From Chloroflexota bacterium (GTDB lineage: Bacteria > Chloroflexota > Dehalococcoidia > Dehalococcoidales > RBG-16-60-22), in contig JACPQC010000011.1 in NCBI GenBank assembly GCA_016190695.1, forward strand, positions 1-64,000: 64,000 nucleotides of DNA, in the 5' to 3' direction. The notes below the pieces were generated by a model that saw only the letters and a list, made by a program, of their open reading frames with translations, made no database searches and had not been told where the DNA came from. A program made the position numbers and the translations under genes. The number at the start of each line of letters is the position of its first letter. The stretch's first letter is position 1. Below, piece after piece: positions 36,502 to 46,050 of the stretch.

Positions 36502-38451
36502 ATGAAGAAGTTAGCCTTTGTACTTTGCGCCATAACCCTGCTGGCAGCCTTCTTGCCGCGCCTGACCACCGCCCAACCGGAGCGCGTGCCCCATGAGGAC
36601 CCGGCCATGTCCCAGGACGTCCTGGACAGCGTCTCTTTGATGCTGTTCTACGTGGGCGTTTTCAACGCAGCGGCGGGCAGCCAGTACCAGGACGCCCAGG
36701 CAATGCTCAACGAGGTCAAGCACGCCACCTTGCCAGCCGACCTGCGGTTTATCATCGACCGCTACAATGATTTTTCCTCGCTTCTTTTTGCCAGGCTTGA
36801 TTACATCGAGGACTTGCTGAACGAGACCTCGACTCTGCTGGAGCGCAACCAGGCGGAAGGCGCCAGGCAGAAGCTCGATGCCGCCCAGGCTGCCATCACC
36901 GAGGTCAAGGAAATGATACAGGAGATGGAAGCCACCACCACAACCATCATCAGGAACCTGGGGGTACTGGCCCCCTTCGCCACCGCCCGGATGAAAGAAG
37001 CCTATGACCGGCTCAGTGATGCCCTGGAGAGGATAAAGAACCTCATCGCCAGGCTGGAACAGATGTGGCGCACCCTGAGAGAAAAGTACGCCTCCCGGTT
37101 CCTGCAATTGACGCCCACCGAGCTGAGCCTGAACGTCACGCCGGCCTCGGCCTTTGTCGGGGACGAGGTGGTCGCCCGCGGACGGCTCACCAGCGGCGGC
37201 GTCCCCTTGCCGGGGAGAAGCATCACCGTCTACCGTGACAATACCCCGGTGCCCATCACCACCGATGCCGACGGCTCATTTTCGGCAGGGATAACCTTGC
37301 CTTACACCTATGTTTCTTCCGCTTCCTTCCAGGCCAGCTACATGCCGTCAGGCCCTGATGTACGGACCTTCATGGCCAGTCAAAGCAGGGAGGTCACCAT
37401 TTCCGTGTTATTCTACCTGACCGACCTCCAGAGCTCAGCGCCGGGCACGGCCTACCCGGGCAGACCGTTCACCGTCAGCGGCCGCGTTGCTTCGGTCGGC
37501 GATATCGACCGTACCTTGAGGGTGTACCTGGACAACACCCGGATGGAGGAGGCCGTTGTCAAAGGGAATTTCTCGTTCACCGTGGTCCCGCCGCCCCAAA
37601 CTCCGGTCGGGGGTCACCGGCTCATGGTGCAGATCGACTCTTCCGGCCGTCATATCGGGGCATCGAACATACTGCCGATGGTCATCGACAAGCTCCAGGC
37701 GCAGGCAGATGTCGAGACGCCCGGGGTTGTGGTGCTGCCGGGGGGGGTGAAGATAAAGGGGCGGGTCTATTACCGGGAGACACCCCTGCAGGACGCCCTG
37801 GTCACTGTCAGCTTCAAGAACTATGTTAGTTCGGTGAGGACGTCTGCGGATGGCCGCTTCGAGGCATCCCTGGACCCGCCGATAGACCTCTCGCTGGTCG
37901 GCCCGCAGCGGTTGAGCATAGCCATCGAGCCGGACCAGCCCTGGTATGCCGGGCTGCAGATGCAGAGACAGACCTATACCGTAAGCTCGACCAACCTGGG
38001 GCTGATGCTCATCGCCTTTTTGTCCCTGGGTCTGCTCGCCCGCCGCATGGGCCACCATAGAACGCCTGTCACTGAAGAAGAGGTAAGCCCAGCCCCAGCC
38101 CGCATATCCACAGATGATACGAGAGCAGCGCCGGAACCGCCAGCGCCGCTCCCTTCGTTGCCGGTGTTCAGACCTGACCTCACCGGCGCGAACGGCCGGA
38201 TCGTCGCGGCTTACGTTGAAGCGCTCCGCGCCATTATCGGGGCGACCGGCATGGGCATGGCGCCGCACCTGACCCTGAGAGAATACCTCAAGATGATAGC
38301 GCCGGTCATTCCGGACAGCAAAGTCTTCGGCGAACTGACCAGGCTGGCAGAGTTTTCCCTGTATTCAGGGCGCTCCCAAAACAATGAGGCGGCCGCACGG
38401 GCGGAACAGCTTGCCATTGCGGTCAAGGAGGGCTTCCGTGGAGCTGCGTAA
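36502..38451 (+). CDS. Secreted/membrane protein with Ig/transthyretin-like repeats and DUF4129-like C-terminus
   Basis: Signal peptide, helical N-domain, GDEVVARGRLTSGGVPLPGRSITVYRDNTPVPITTDADGSFSAGI repeats, TM, C-terminal YVEALRAIIGATGMGMAPHLTLREYLKMIAP. Confidence 0.75.
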   Translation: MKKLAFVLCAITLLAAFLPRLTTAQPERVPHEDPAMSQDVLDSVSLMLFYVGVFNAAAGSQYQDAQAMLNEVKHATLPADLRFIIDRYNDFSSLLFARLDYIEDLLNETSTLLERNQAEGARQKLDAAQAAITEVKEMIQEMEATTTTIIRNLGVLAPFATARMKEAYDRLSDALERIKNLIARLEQMWRTLREKYASRFLQLTPTELSLNVTPASAFVGDEVVARGRLTSGGVPLPGRSITVYRDNTPVPITTDADGSFSAGITLPYTYVSSASFQASYMPSGPDVRTFMASQSREVTISVLFYLTDLQSSAPGTAYPGRPFTVSGRVASVGDIDRTLRVYLDNTRMEEAVVKGNFSFTVVPPPQTPVGGHRLMVQIDSSGRHIGASNILPMVIDKLQAQADVETPGVVVLPGGVKIKGRVYYRETPLQDALVTVSFKNYVSSVRTSADGRFEASLDPPIDLSLVGPQRLSIAIEPDQPWYAGLQMQRQTYTVSSTNLGLMLIAFLSLGLLARRMGHHRTPVTEEEVSPAPARISTDDTRAAPEPPAPLPSLPVFRPDLTGANGRIVAAYVEALRAIIGATGMGMAPHLTLREYLKMIAPVIPDSKVFGELTRLAEFSLYSGRSQNNEAAARAEQLAIAVKEGFRGAA

Positions 38452-39334
38452 GTTCCTGGCCCTGTTGAGCCTGTCCCTGCTCGCCGTGCTGATGGTGGCA
38501 GCGTGGTTCTTCCCCCTGGACGAGGACTTCCGGGTGGAAAACCCGTTCTGGAATGGGGCTATGAGCGCCAGCAAGACCGGGACAATACTGCCGCTAAACT
38601 CGCTGGACGGACTGGCCGGGCTGCCCCGGAACGCCGGACTGCTGCTGGTGCCTTACATGGACTTCACCACCGGAGAGCTTGACGCCCTGGCCGGTTTCAT
38701 TGAGAAAGGGGGCACCCTGCTGCTGGCCGATGATTACGGCTATGGAAACAGGGTGCTGGAGCACCTGGGACTGAGCGCCAGGTTCTCTGGAAAGGCCCTC
38801 CTTGATCCGCTGGCCAACTACAGGAACAAGTGGTTTCCCAGGATATTCAACTTCCGGTCCGACTCCCTCGCCGCCGGGACCAGCGGCCTGGTCTTAAACC
38901 ACGCTACTTACCTGGAAAGCGTCACTCCGGATGAAACCGTGGCCCGGTCTTCGCTGTTCAGCTTCGCCGACCTTAACGGCATCGGGGAATGGGAAGCCGG
39001 CGAGCCCACCGGCCCGTTGCCGGTTGTTTCGCGCCACAACCTGGGGCAGGGCGGGATAATACTCCTGGCCGACCCCAGCATAGTGATAAACAGCATGGAG
39101 GGCATGGAGGACAACCGTGATTTTATTCAGAACGTCGCCGCCACCGTATCTGCCTTTTATATTGACCAGTCACATCTGCCGCCTTCAAACCTGCACCAGA
39201 CCAAGAGCCTGTTGGCCAGCCTCCGGAATATCATGGTCACGCCCCTGGGCACGCTGGGACTGGTCATGGCGGCGCTGGCGATAACGCTTGCACCGATATG
39301 GTACGAAAGGAGACAAGATGACATCAGCGGATAG
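38438..39334 (+). CDS. DUF4350-like membrane-anchored protein
   Basis: N- and C-terminal TM; GELDALAGFIEKGGTLLLADDYGYGNRVLEHLGL; GTG start; located between the DUF4129-like gene and moxR. Confidence 0.75.
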   Translation: MELRKFLALLSLSLLAVLMVAAWFFPLDEDFRVENPFWNGAMSASKTGTILPLNSLDGLAGLPRNAGLLLVPYMDFTTGELDALAGFIEKGGTLLLADDYGYGNRVLEHLGLSARFSGKALLDPLANYRNKWFPRIFNFRSDSLAAGTSGLVLNHATYLESVTPDETVARSSLFSFADLNGIGEWEAGEPTGPLPVVSRHNLGQGGIILLADPSIVINSMEGMEDNRDFIQNVAATVSAFYIDQSHLPPSNLHQTKSLLASLRNIMVTPLGTLGLVMAALAITLAPIWYERRQDDISG

Positions 39335-40268
39335 ACTGCGTGAGATATCAGGCGAGATAATCGCCGAGATATCAAAAACGGTAGTGGGCAAAGATGAGAT
39401 AAAGGAACTGCTGCTGATAGCGCTGCTGAGCGGGGGGCATGTGCTCATCGAGGGACTGCCCGGCACAGGCAAGACCACCGTCGCCCGCACCTTTGCCCGG
39501 ACCATAGGCGGGGAGTTCAAGAGGATACAGGGCACCCCGGACATGCTCCCCGCCGATATACTCGGTTTCTACCTCTACCGCCCTGAAGGCACATCCACCT
39601 TCATGCCCGGCCCCATCTTCGCCAACGTGCTCATGGCGGACGAGCTGAACCGCACCGCCCCGCGCACCCAGGCCGCCCTGCTGGAGGCCATGCAGGAACA
39701 CCAGGTCACCATCGAGCGTGAGACGCACATGCTGGACCACCCATTCGTGGTCGTCGCCAGCCAGGTACCCTACGGCGGTACGGGCACCTCGCCGCTGAGC
39801 GAGGTGCAGATAGACCGCTTCATGTTCCGGGTATGGAGCGGCTTCCCCAGCCCGGAAGAGGAGGCCGACGTCCTCAAGAATATCGACGATATCTCTGAAC
39901 CCCACGTCGCCACCATAGCCAGCATCGATGACATTGTGCAGATACATGAAGAGGTGAAAAAGGTACATGTTGCCGACGCCCTTCGCCGGTACATCGTGGA
40001 GGTAGTGAACCGGCTGCGCAACCATCCAGATGTGATGGTCGGCCCCAGCCCCAGGGGGAGCATCGCCCTGTTCCGGGGCGCCCGGGGCAAGGCCTTCATC
40101 GAGGGGAGGGATTACATCCTCCCGGACGACATCAAGGACCTGCTGTTGCCCGCCCTGGCCCACCGAATCCGGGTCAGCGCCGAAGCCGAGATGGAGAACG
40201 TCACCGCCCAGGCGATAGTAGAGAAGATAGCCACCGAGGTGCCCGTGCCTACGGTAGAACATGGATAG
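39318..40268 (+). CDS. MoxR family AAA+ ATPase
   Basis: HVLIEGLPGTGKTTVARTFARTIGGEFKRIQGTPDMLPADILG; LMADELNRTAPRTQAALLEAMQEHQVTI. Confidence 0.95.
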   Translation: MTSADRLREISGEIIAEISKTVVGKDEIKELLLIALLSGGHVLIEGLPGTGKTTVARTFARTIGGEFKRIQGTPDMLPADILGFYLYRPEGTSTFMPGPIFANVLMADELNRTAPRTQAALLEAMQEHQVTIERETHMLDHPFVVVASQVPYGGTGTSPLSEVQIDRFMFRVWSGFPSPEEEADVLKNIDDISEPHVATIASIDDIVQIHEEVKKVHVADALRRYIVEVVNRLRNHPDVMVGPSPRGSIALFRGARGKAFIEGRDYILPDDIKDLLLPALAHRIRVSAEAEMENVTAQAIVEKIATEVPVPTVEHG

Positions 40269-41838
40269 GCTTTCCTGGCGCAACCTAGCCCGAATATATG
40301 CGCTCCTGTTGCTGCTGGCAGCGGCGATGATGGCGGCGCCGCCCCACTCCTTTGCCGCCCTTGCCCTGCTCCTGGTGGTGCTGTACACGTGGGTGCGCCC
40401 GGCGGCAGCGCGTCTCAATGTGGTCTTCAGCGTGGCCGCCGTCTTCCTGGCGCCCCTGGTCTCGATGCCGCTGTTCCGGTATGCCTCTGACGCCGGCCCG
40501 GCACTTCAGATCATGGGGTCGGTAACGGCGCTTCCACTGCTTTACCTGCTGGACTGTAGCCTGAGAGAGCGCGCCCGCCAGGCCAAATTCATGGCGGTCA
40601 AGAAAGATGGACGGTATATATCTCCGGACGGCAAGGCCCTGTTCACCGCGATCTTCGTCATGGTGCTGGTCTCGCTGTCCCTGGGCGAAGTCACCCTGCT
40701 GGCCACCACCGCTGTCCTGGGACTGTACCTGGGTATAGCGCTGGCGCAGGCGGCGCTGGCCATACCCCGGCTGAGCCTGGGCGTCGATACCGTCTGGAAA
40801 CGCATAGTCGCCGGAAGCGTCCTCAACCTGTCTCTGCCGGTGTCCAAACGGGGGACGGCGCCGATGCTGGTAAGGATAGACCCCGGCCAGCTATGGAACC
40901 AGGTCAGGCCGGAGCAGTTTGTTCTTGACGGGGACAGTGTGGAGCTGGCGCTGACGATTGTCCCCCTGCTCGCTGGCCCGGCGCGTCCCAATCTCAGGGC
41001 CTCTGTCCTGGGACCGCGGGGACTGGTCCAAGTCGACCAGACCCTTGAGCCGGTGGACCTGCACGTTATCCCCAGGGCGAAGTACGCCAGGTGGCTGGCC
41101 ATGAAGTACCTGGGCCACACCGGGGCAGGAAGCTCGGCTACCGCACTGTCGCTGTTGCACGCCACGTCATCACCCAGGAGAGGCATTGAATATTACGAGA
41201 GCCGCCACTATCAGCCCGGGGACCAGCAGAGGAACATAGACTGGAAGCACACCATGAAGCTGCTCCGTCTCATCGTCAAGCAGTTCATCCAGGCCGGCGA
41301 GCAGACCGCTGTTATAGCCGTTAACCTGGCCGTGTCCGACGCGGAAGAAGCTGATAAACTGGCCTTTAACCTGATAACGGCATCGCTAACGCTGGCCGAA
41401 GAGAACATCCCCACTGCCCTGGTCGCCTACAACCACCGGGAGGTAAAGCTCTCCATCCCGCTTTCCCCTCCCACAGAGGTGCTGGAGCAGACGCTCTCGC
41501 TGGTGAAAGATATCGTCCTGGCGCCGTGCGACCAGCGCTACCTGGAAGCGCCGGACATTCACAGGCTGAGGCTGAACATGGCCCGCCTCAGAAAGGCCAG
41601 TTCCGGGCCGGCCCAGCGGCTGTATAACCTGCTGGACTTCGAGTACCGGGCCCTGGAAAAGGCGGCCCGGAACCACCCGGCGACCACCGCCCTGTCCCTG
41701 GCCACGGAGCGCATCCAACCCCCGGCGCTGATAGTGATGATATCCCAGTTCAATCATGATGCCGAGGCGCTGCTTGTGATTGGCGAGAGGCTTAACCGGC
41801 GTCATTTCACCAGCATCAGGCTGGAGAGTCCCCGGTAG
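40261..41838 (+). CDS. DUF58 domain protein
   Basis: RRGIEYYESRHYQPGDQQRNIDWKHTMKLLRLIVKQF; follows moxR with overlap. Confidence 0.9.
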   Translation: MDRLSWRNLARIYALLLLLAAAMMAAPPHSFAALALLLVVLYTWVRPAAARLNVVFSVAAVFLAPLVSMPLFRYASDAGPALQIMGSVTALPLLYLLDCSLRERARQAKFMAVKKDGRYISPDGKALFTAIFVMVLVSLSLGEVTLLATTAVLGLYLGIALAQAALAIPRLSLGVDTVWKRIVAGSVLNLSLPVSKRGTAPMLVRIDPGQLWNQVRPEQFVLDGDSVELALTIVPLLAGPARPNLRASVLGPRGLVQVDQTLEPVDLHVIPRAKYARWLAMKYLGHTGAGSSATALSLLHATSSPRRGIEYYESRHYQPGDQQRNIDWKHTMKLLRLIVKQFIQAGEQTAVIAVNLAVSDAEEADKLAFNLITASLTLAEENIPTALVAYNHREVKLSIPLSPPTEVLEQTLSLVKDIVLAPCDQRYLEAPDIHRLRLNMARLRKASSGPAQRLYNLLDFEYRALEKAARNHPATTALSLATERIQPPALIVMISQFNHDAEALLVIGERLNRRHFTSIRLESPR

Positions 41839-41840
41839 GG

Positions 41841-43625
41841 CTACTCCACCGTTACGCTTTTGGCCAGGTTGCGCGGGAAATCGATGGGGCAGCCGCGCTC
41901 CCTAGCGGCATAGTAAGCCAGCAACTGGAGCGCTACGGTGTTGATCACCGGCGAAAATACCTGGTTGACCCGCGGCACGATGATGGCGGAGTCCGCGATT
42001 TCGCCGGCGGCTTCGTTTCCTTCTTCAACTACGGCTATGAGGGGAGACTTCCTGGCCCTGATCTCCTTGATGCTGGTGAGCATGGCCTCGCCGGTATGGT
42101 CACTGGCCAGGATAGCCACTACCGGCGCTTCGGCGCCCAGCAGGGCGAACGGGCCGTGCTTCAGTTCCCCGGCGGCGTAGCCTTCGGCGTGGATGTAGGA
42201 GACCTCCTTGAGCTTCAACGCCCCCTCGAGGGCTACCGGATAGTTGGCCCCCCGCCCGATAAAAAAGACGTCATTGAACCGAGCCAGGCGCCGGGCGTGT
42301 TCACGGATGGCCGCCTCGTTGTCCAGCACCTCCTGCACCCGGGCGGGTAGCTGCCTCAGTTCCATGATCAGCTCGTCCAGCGTTCTCAGGTCAACCCTGG
42401 CGTGGGGGAGTGCCATCCAGTAAAGGGCTACGAGCTGAGAGATAAAGCTCTTGGTGGCGGCCACGCTTATCTCCGGGCCGGCCCTGGTGTAGATGACATG
42501 GTCGGCGATGCGGCTGGCAGTGCTGCCTACCACGTTGGTAATGGCCAGCACCTGGCAACCCGCCTCCTTCAACTTCTTCATGGTCTTGAGGGCGTCGGCA
42601 GTCTCGCCTGACTGGGTGATGACCAGGGCGTTGCTGCCCGGCGGGACCTGGCCGCAGTAATTGAACTCCGAGGCCAACTCCACCTTTACCGGCACCCTGA
42701 CCAGTTGTTCGATGATATACTTGCCGATCAGGGCGGCATGGTATGACGTCCCGCAGGCGGCGATGAGCATGTTCTCCAAGCCGCCCTCGCCGGAGGGGAT
42801 CACTTCGGCGGCAAGCCCGTCTGCGGAGATATATTCCCTGAGGGTATCCCGTATGACCCTGGGCTGCTCGTGAATCTCCTTGAGCATGAAATGCTCGTAG
42901 CCTGACTTCTGCGCGTCAGCCACGCTCCACTGTATCAGGTGCTCGGCCCGGTCGATCCTCGCCCCGTTTTCCCTGACACGCACTCCGTCTGCGGTGACCA
43001 GGGCGATATCGCCATCCTCCAGGTAGACCACCCGGCTGGTGTAGTCCAGGATGGCGGGCACGTCCGAGGCGACAAAGTTCTCCCGGTCGCCGATGCCGAT
43101 AATGAGCGGGCTATCCTTCCTGGCGACGACCAGTTTGGCCTCGCCGGCCACCACGGCAATGATGGCGTAGGAGCCTTCGATGTCGGCGAGTGAGCGTTCC
43201 ACCGCCTCCTCCAGGTCGCCCTGGTAGTAGCTCTCAATGAGGTGAGGGAGCACCTCGGTGTCCGTCTCCGAGGCAAAGACATGACCCGTGCTGATGAGCT
43301 TGTCCTTCAGGCGCTGGAAATTGCTTATCACCCCGTTGTGCACCACCGCTATCCGGCCGGTACAGTCGCAGTGGGGATGGGCGTTGGCCCGGGACGGCTC
43401 GCCATGAGTGGCCCAGCGGGTATGGCCGATGCCGGCGAGGCCGGCGATAGGGGGCAAAGCCTTCTCCAGAGCCTTGACCCGCACCTCGTCCTTGCATACC
43501 TGTATGCTATCGCCGAGCAGGGCAATGCCGCAGGAGTCGTAGCCGCGGTATTCGAGCTTGCTCAAACAGTTGAACAGTACCGGCTGCGCCTGCCGCCGAC
43601 CAATATAACCGACTATGCCGCACAT
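41841..43625 (-). CDS. glmS: Glutamine-fructose-6-phosphate aminotransferase (isomerizing)
   Basis: MCGIVGYIGRRQAQPVLFNCLSKLEYRGYDSCGIAL; two SIS domains; C-terminal DFPRNLAKSVTVE. Confidence 0.97.
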   Translation of the reverse strand: MCGIVGYIGRRQAQPVLFNCLSKLEYRGYDSCGIALLGDSIQVCKDEVRVKALEKALPPIAGLAGIGHTRWATHGEPSRANAHPHCDCTGRIAVVHNGVISNFQRLKDKLISTGHVFASETDTEVLPHLIESYYQGDLEEAVERSLADIEGSYAIIAVVAGEAKLVVARKDSPLIIGIGDRENFVASDVPAILDYTSRVVYLEDGDIALVTADGVRVRENGARIDRAEHLIQWSVADAQKSGYEHFMLKEIHEQPRVIRDTLREYISADGLAAEVIPSGEGGLENMLIAACGTSYHAALIGKYIIEQLVRVPVKVELASEFNYCGQVPPGSNALVITQSGETADALKTMKKLKEAGCQVLAITNVVGSTASRIADHVIYTRAGPEISVAATKSFISQLVALYWMALPHARVDLRTLDELIMELRQLPARVQEVLDNEAAIREHARRLARFNDVFFIGRGANYPVALEGALKLKEVSYIHAEGYAAGELKHGPFALLGAEAPVVAILASDHTGEAMLTSIKEIRARKSPLIAVVEEGNEAAGEIADSAIIVPRVNQVFSPVINTVALQLLAYYAARERGCPIDFPRNLAKSVTVE

Positions 43626-43645
43626 AGGCGGGAAACCTCCCCGGG

Positions 43646-44827
43646 CTAGACTACCAGGCTTTTGTCCGGGAGCCGCCCGGCAACCAGCTTGAGCGCCTGG
43701 ACCTGGCAGTTGTTGCCCAGGATAGCGCCGGGCTGGGCGACCACGCTGTTGCCCAGGTTGCAGCCTTCGCCCAGCATTGCCCCTAAATTGACCTGGTGGT
43801 ATTCGCCGTTCACTTTTACCTCTGCCTGGCCGGTGCAGGCGGTGAAATGACCCTTGATAACGCAGCCCCGGCCGATAACAGAGTCCTGTATGATGCAGCC
43901 CGGGCCGATGTTCACATCGTTGCCGATGACGCTGTTCTGGAGCGCCGTGAAGGCGGACACGGTAACATTGTCACCAATGCTGGTGGCGGGCAGGATGCAG
44001 GCGTTCGGGCCGATATCGCAGCCGCTCCCGATAACCACCGGGCCAACGATGGTCGAATTAGCCCGGATGACCGTGTCCTGGCCGACGGTCACCCGCCCGC
44101 GCAGCGACACGCCGGACTCGATAACGCCGCCGAGGCCAAGCGGGACGCGGCGAATGACCGCCTCGTTCAGGCTGAGAATATCCCAGGGATAGACCACGTC
44201 CAGCCTTACGCCGGTGGTCTCAACCGCGAGAATATTCCTGCCGCTGGAGATCATATTGTTAAGGGCGTCCGGGATATCAAGGACTTCAGCGGCGAAGTCG
44301 AACACTTCCCTGGAAAAGGCGTAAATGCCGGTGTTGGCGATGTTGGTCTCGGCCACTTTGGGCTTTTCCACGATGGACTTGACCATCCCGCGCTCATCAA
44401 TGGAGACCACCCCGTACCTCACCGGGTCGGGGACCTTCTTGACCAGGACGGCCGGCGGCGCGGTCTCGATGAACCGGGCCACCGTATCGGCCTCTATCAG
44501 CTTGTCCCCGGACATGACCAGGAACTCGTCGGCGGCAACCTCCCTGGCCTGCAACAGGGCGTGGGCGGTACCAAGTTGTTCCGCCTGGGTCACGTAAGTT
44601 ATGTTAACTCCGAGCTGTTCCCCGGAGCCGATGTGGTCGAAGACCTGCTCCTTTCTGTAGCCCACCACCAGGACGATGTCCAGGACGCCGTTTTGCGCCA
44701 GCGCTTCGATGACATACTGCAGGATGGGTTTGTGGGCGATGGATATCATCGCCTTGGGCCGGTTGACCGTAAAGGGTCTCAGCCTGCGTCCCTCGCCCGC
44801 CGCCAGTATTATCGCCTGCTTCACCAT
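43646..44827 (-). CDS. GlmU-like sugar-1-phosphate nucleotidylyltransferase/acyltransferase (paralog 1)
   Basis: MVKQAIILAAGEGRRLRPFTVNRPKAMISIAHKPILQYVIEAL; C-terminal left-handed beta-helix hexapeptides. Confidence 0.9.
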   Translation of the reverse strand: MVKQAIILAAGEGRRLRPFTVNRPKAMISIAHKPILQYVIEALAQNGVLDIVLVVGYRKEQVFDHIGSGEQLGVNITYVTQAEQLGTAHALLQAREVAADEFLVMSGDKLIEADTVARFIETAPPAVLVKKVPDPVRYGVVSIDERGMVKSIVEKPKVAETNIANTGIYAFSREVFDFAAEVLDIPDALNNMISSGRNILAVETTGVRLDVVYPWDILSLNEAVIRRVPLGLGGVIESGVSLRGRVTVGQDTVIRANSTIVGPVVIGSGCDIGPNACILPATSIGDNVTVSAFTALQNSVIGNDVNIGPGCIIQDSVIGRGCVIKGHFTACTGQAEVKVNGEYHQVNLGAMLGEGCNLGNSVVAQPGAILGNNCQVQALKLVAGRLPDKSLVV

Positions 44828-46029
44828 CAGAATATCCTCGCGTAAGGGGCAATGACCCCGCTGGCTACCGTCCCCGGCCCGATGCGGGCGCCATTGCCGA
44901 TGAGGCTGCCAACATTGAGGGAGGCATTGATGCCGGTCTCCACATCATCCCCGACGATGACCCCCAGCTTGCGCCTGCCGGTATCGATGTCTTCCACCCG
45001 CACCGGCTTCTTGTCCAGCCTGAGATTGGCCACCTTGGTGCCGGAGCCGAAGTTACACTTCTCACCGATGACGCTATCGCCCACGTAGTTATGGTGCGGT
45101 ATCTTGCTGCCCCGCATTATTATGGAGTTCTTGACCTCTACGGCGGAGCCGATGTGGCACTCGTCGCCGATAGCGGTGCCCGGGCGGAGATAGCAGTTGG
45201 GGCCGATGTCACAGCCTTCCCCGATGATCACCGGGCCGACAATATATGAACCGGACCTGATTATGGTATTGGCGCCGATCCGGACATTCCCCTTTATCAT
45301 CACATTCGTTTCGATTTCCCCGGAGCAGGCCGGTTCCGCCCGGGCTAATAACCGCTCGTTCACGGCCAGCAGGTCCCAGGGATAGCTCAGGTCAAGCCAG
45401 GAGTCCAGCTTTCGATAAGAGACCTTGCTTCCGGTATCGATCATCAACTGGATGGCAGCCGGTATCTCATACTCGCCGCGCGGGGATTTCGGCGTCCGGG
45501 CTATTGCATCGAAGATGCCGGTGGTGAAGCGGTACAAGCCGGCATTGGCCAGACGCGAGGGCGGCGCCAGCACTTTTTCATAAATGTGGAGGATCCGGTC
45601 CTGGCTCACCTGCACCACCCCCAGCCCCCGCGTGTCTTCGACCTCGAAAAGGCCCAGGACGTTGCCCTCCATGAGCGATTGATCTTTAATGTCCTTCCGG
45701 CTGACAATGATGTCCCCGTTCATGACCAGGAAACTGTCGCCGACCAGTCCCTGGGCCATCATTATGGCGTCAGCCGTGCCCAGTTGTCTTTGCTGCTGGC
45801 AGTATTCAATATTGATACCCCAGCGCTCGCCCCGGCCAAAATAATCGCGCACCTGCTCATCGCGGTAGCCCACGATAAAGATGAAGTCCTTTATGCCCGC
45901 CTCCCTGGCCTCGATGAGCAGGTGCTCCAGGATAGGCTGGTTGGCCAGCGGGAGCATTACTTTGGGCCGGGTATAGGTCAGGGGGCGCATCCGCTTGCCC
46001 TCGCCCGCCGCCAGAATCACCGCCTTCAC
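44827..46029 (-). CDS. GlmU-like sugar-1-phosphate nucleotidylyltransferase/acyltransferase (paralog 2)
   Basis: MKAVILAAGEGKRMRPLTYTRPKVMLPLANQPILEHLL; beta-helix C-terminus; adjacent to paralog 1. Confidence 0.9.
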   Translation of the reverse strand: MKAVILAAGEGKRMRPLTYTRPKVMLPLANQPILEHLLIEAREAGIKDFIFIVGYRDEQVRDYFGRGERWGINIEYCQQQRQLGTADAIMMAQGLVGDSFLVMNGDIIVSRKDIKDQSLMEGNVLGLFEVEDTRGLGVVQVSQDRILHIYEKVLAPPSRLANAGLYRFTTGIFDAIARTPKSPRGEYEIPAAIQLMIDTGSKVSYRKLDSWLDLSYPWDLLAVNERLLARAEPACSGEIETNVMIKGNVRIGANTIIRSGSYIVGPVIIGEGCDIGPNCYLRPGTAIGDECHIGSAVEVKNSIIMRGSKIPHHNYVGDSVIGEKCNFGSGTKVANLRLDKKPVRVEDIDTGRRKLGVIVGDDVETGINASLNVGSLIGNGARIGPGTVASGVIAPYARIF

Positions 46030-46050
46030 TGTATCTCTCCTTATTTGCGG

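Noticed and set aside
41841-46029. Possible start of a capsule gene island with mobile-element borders
   Set aside because: glmS, GlmU-like and glmM genes are normal housekeeping functions with native composition and no flanking repeats.
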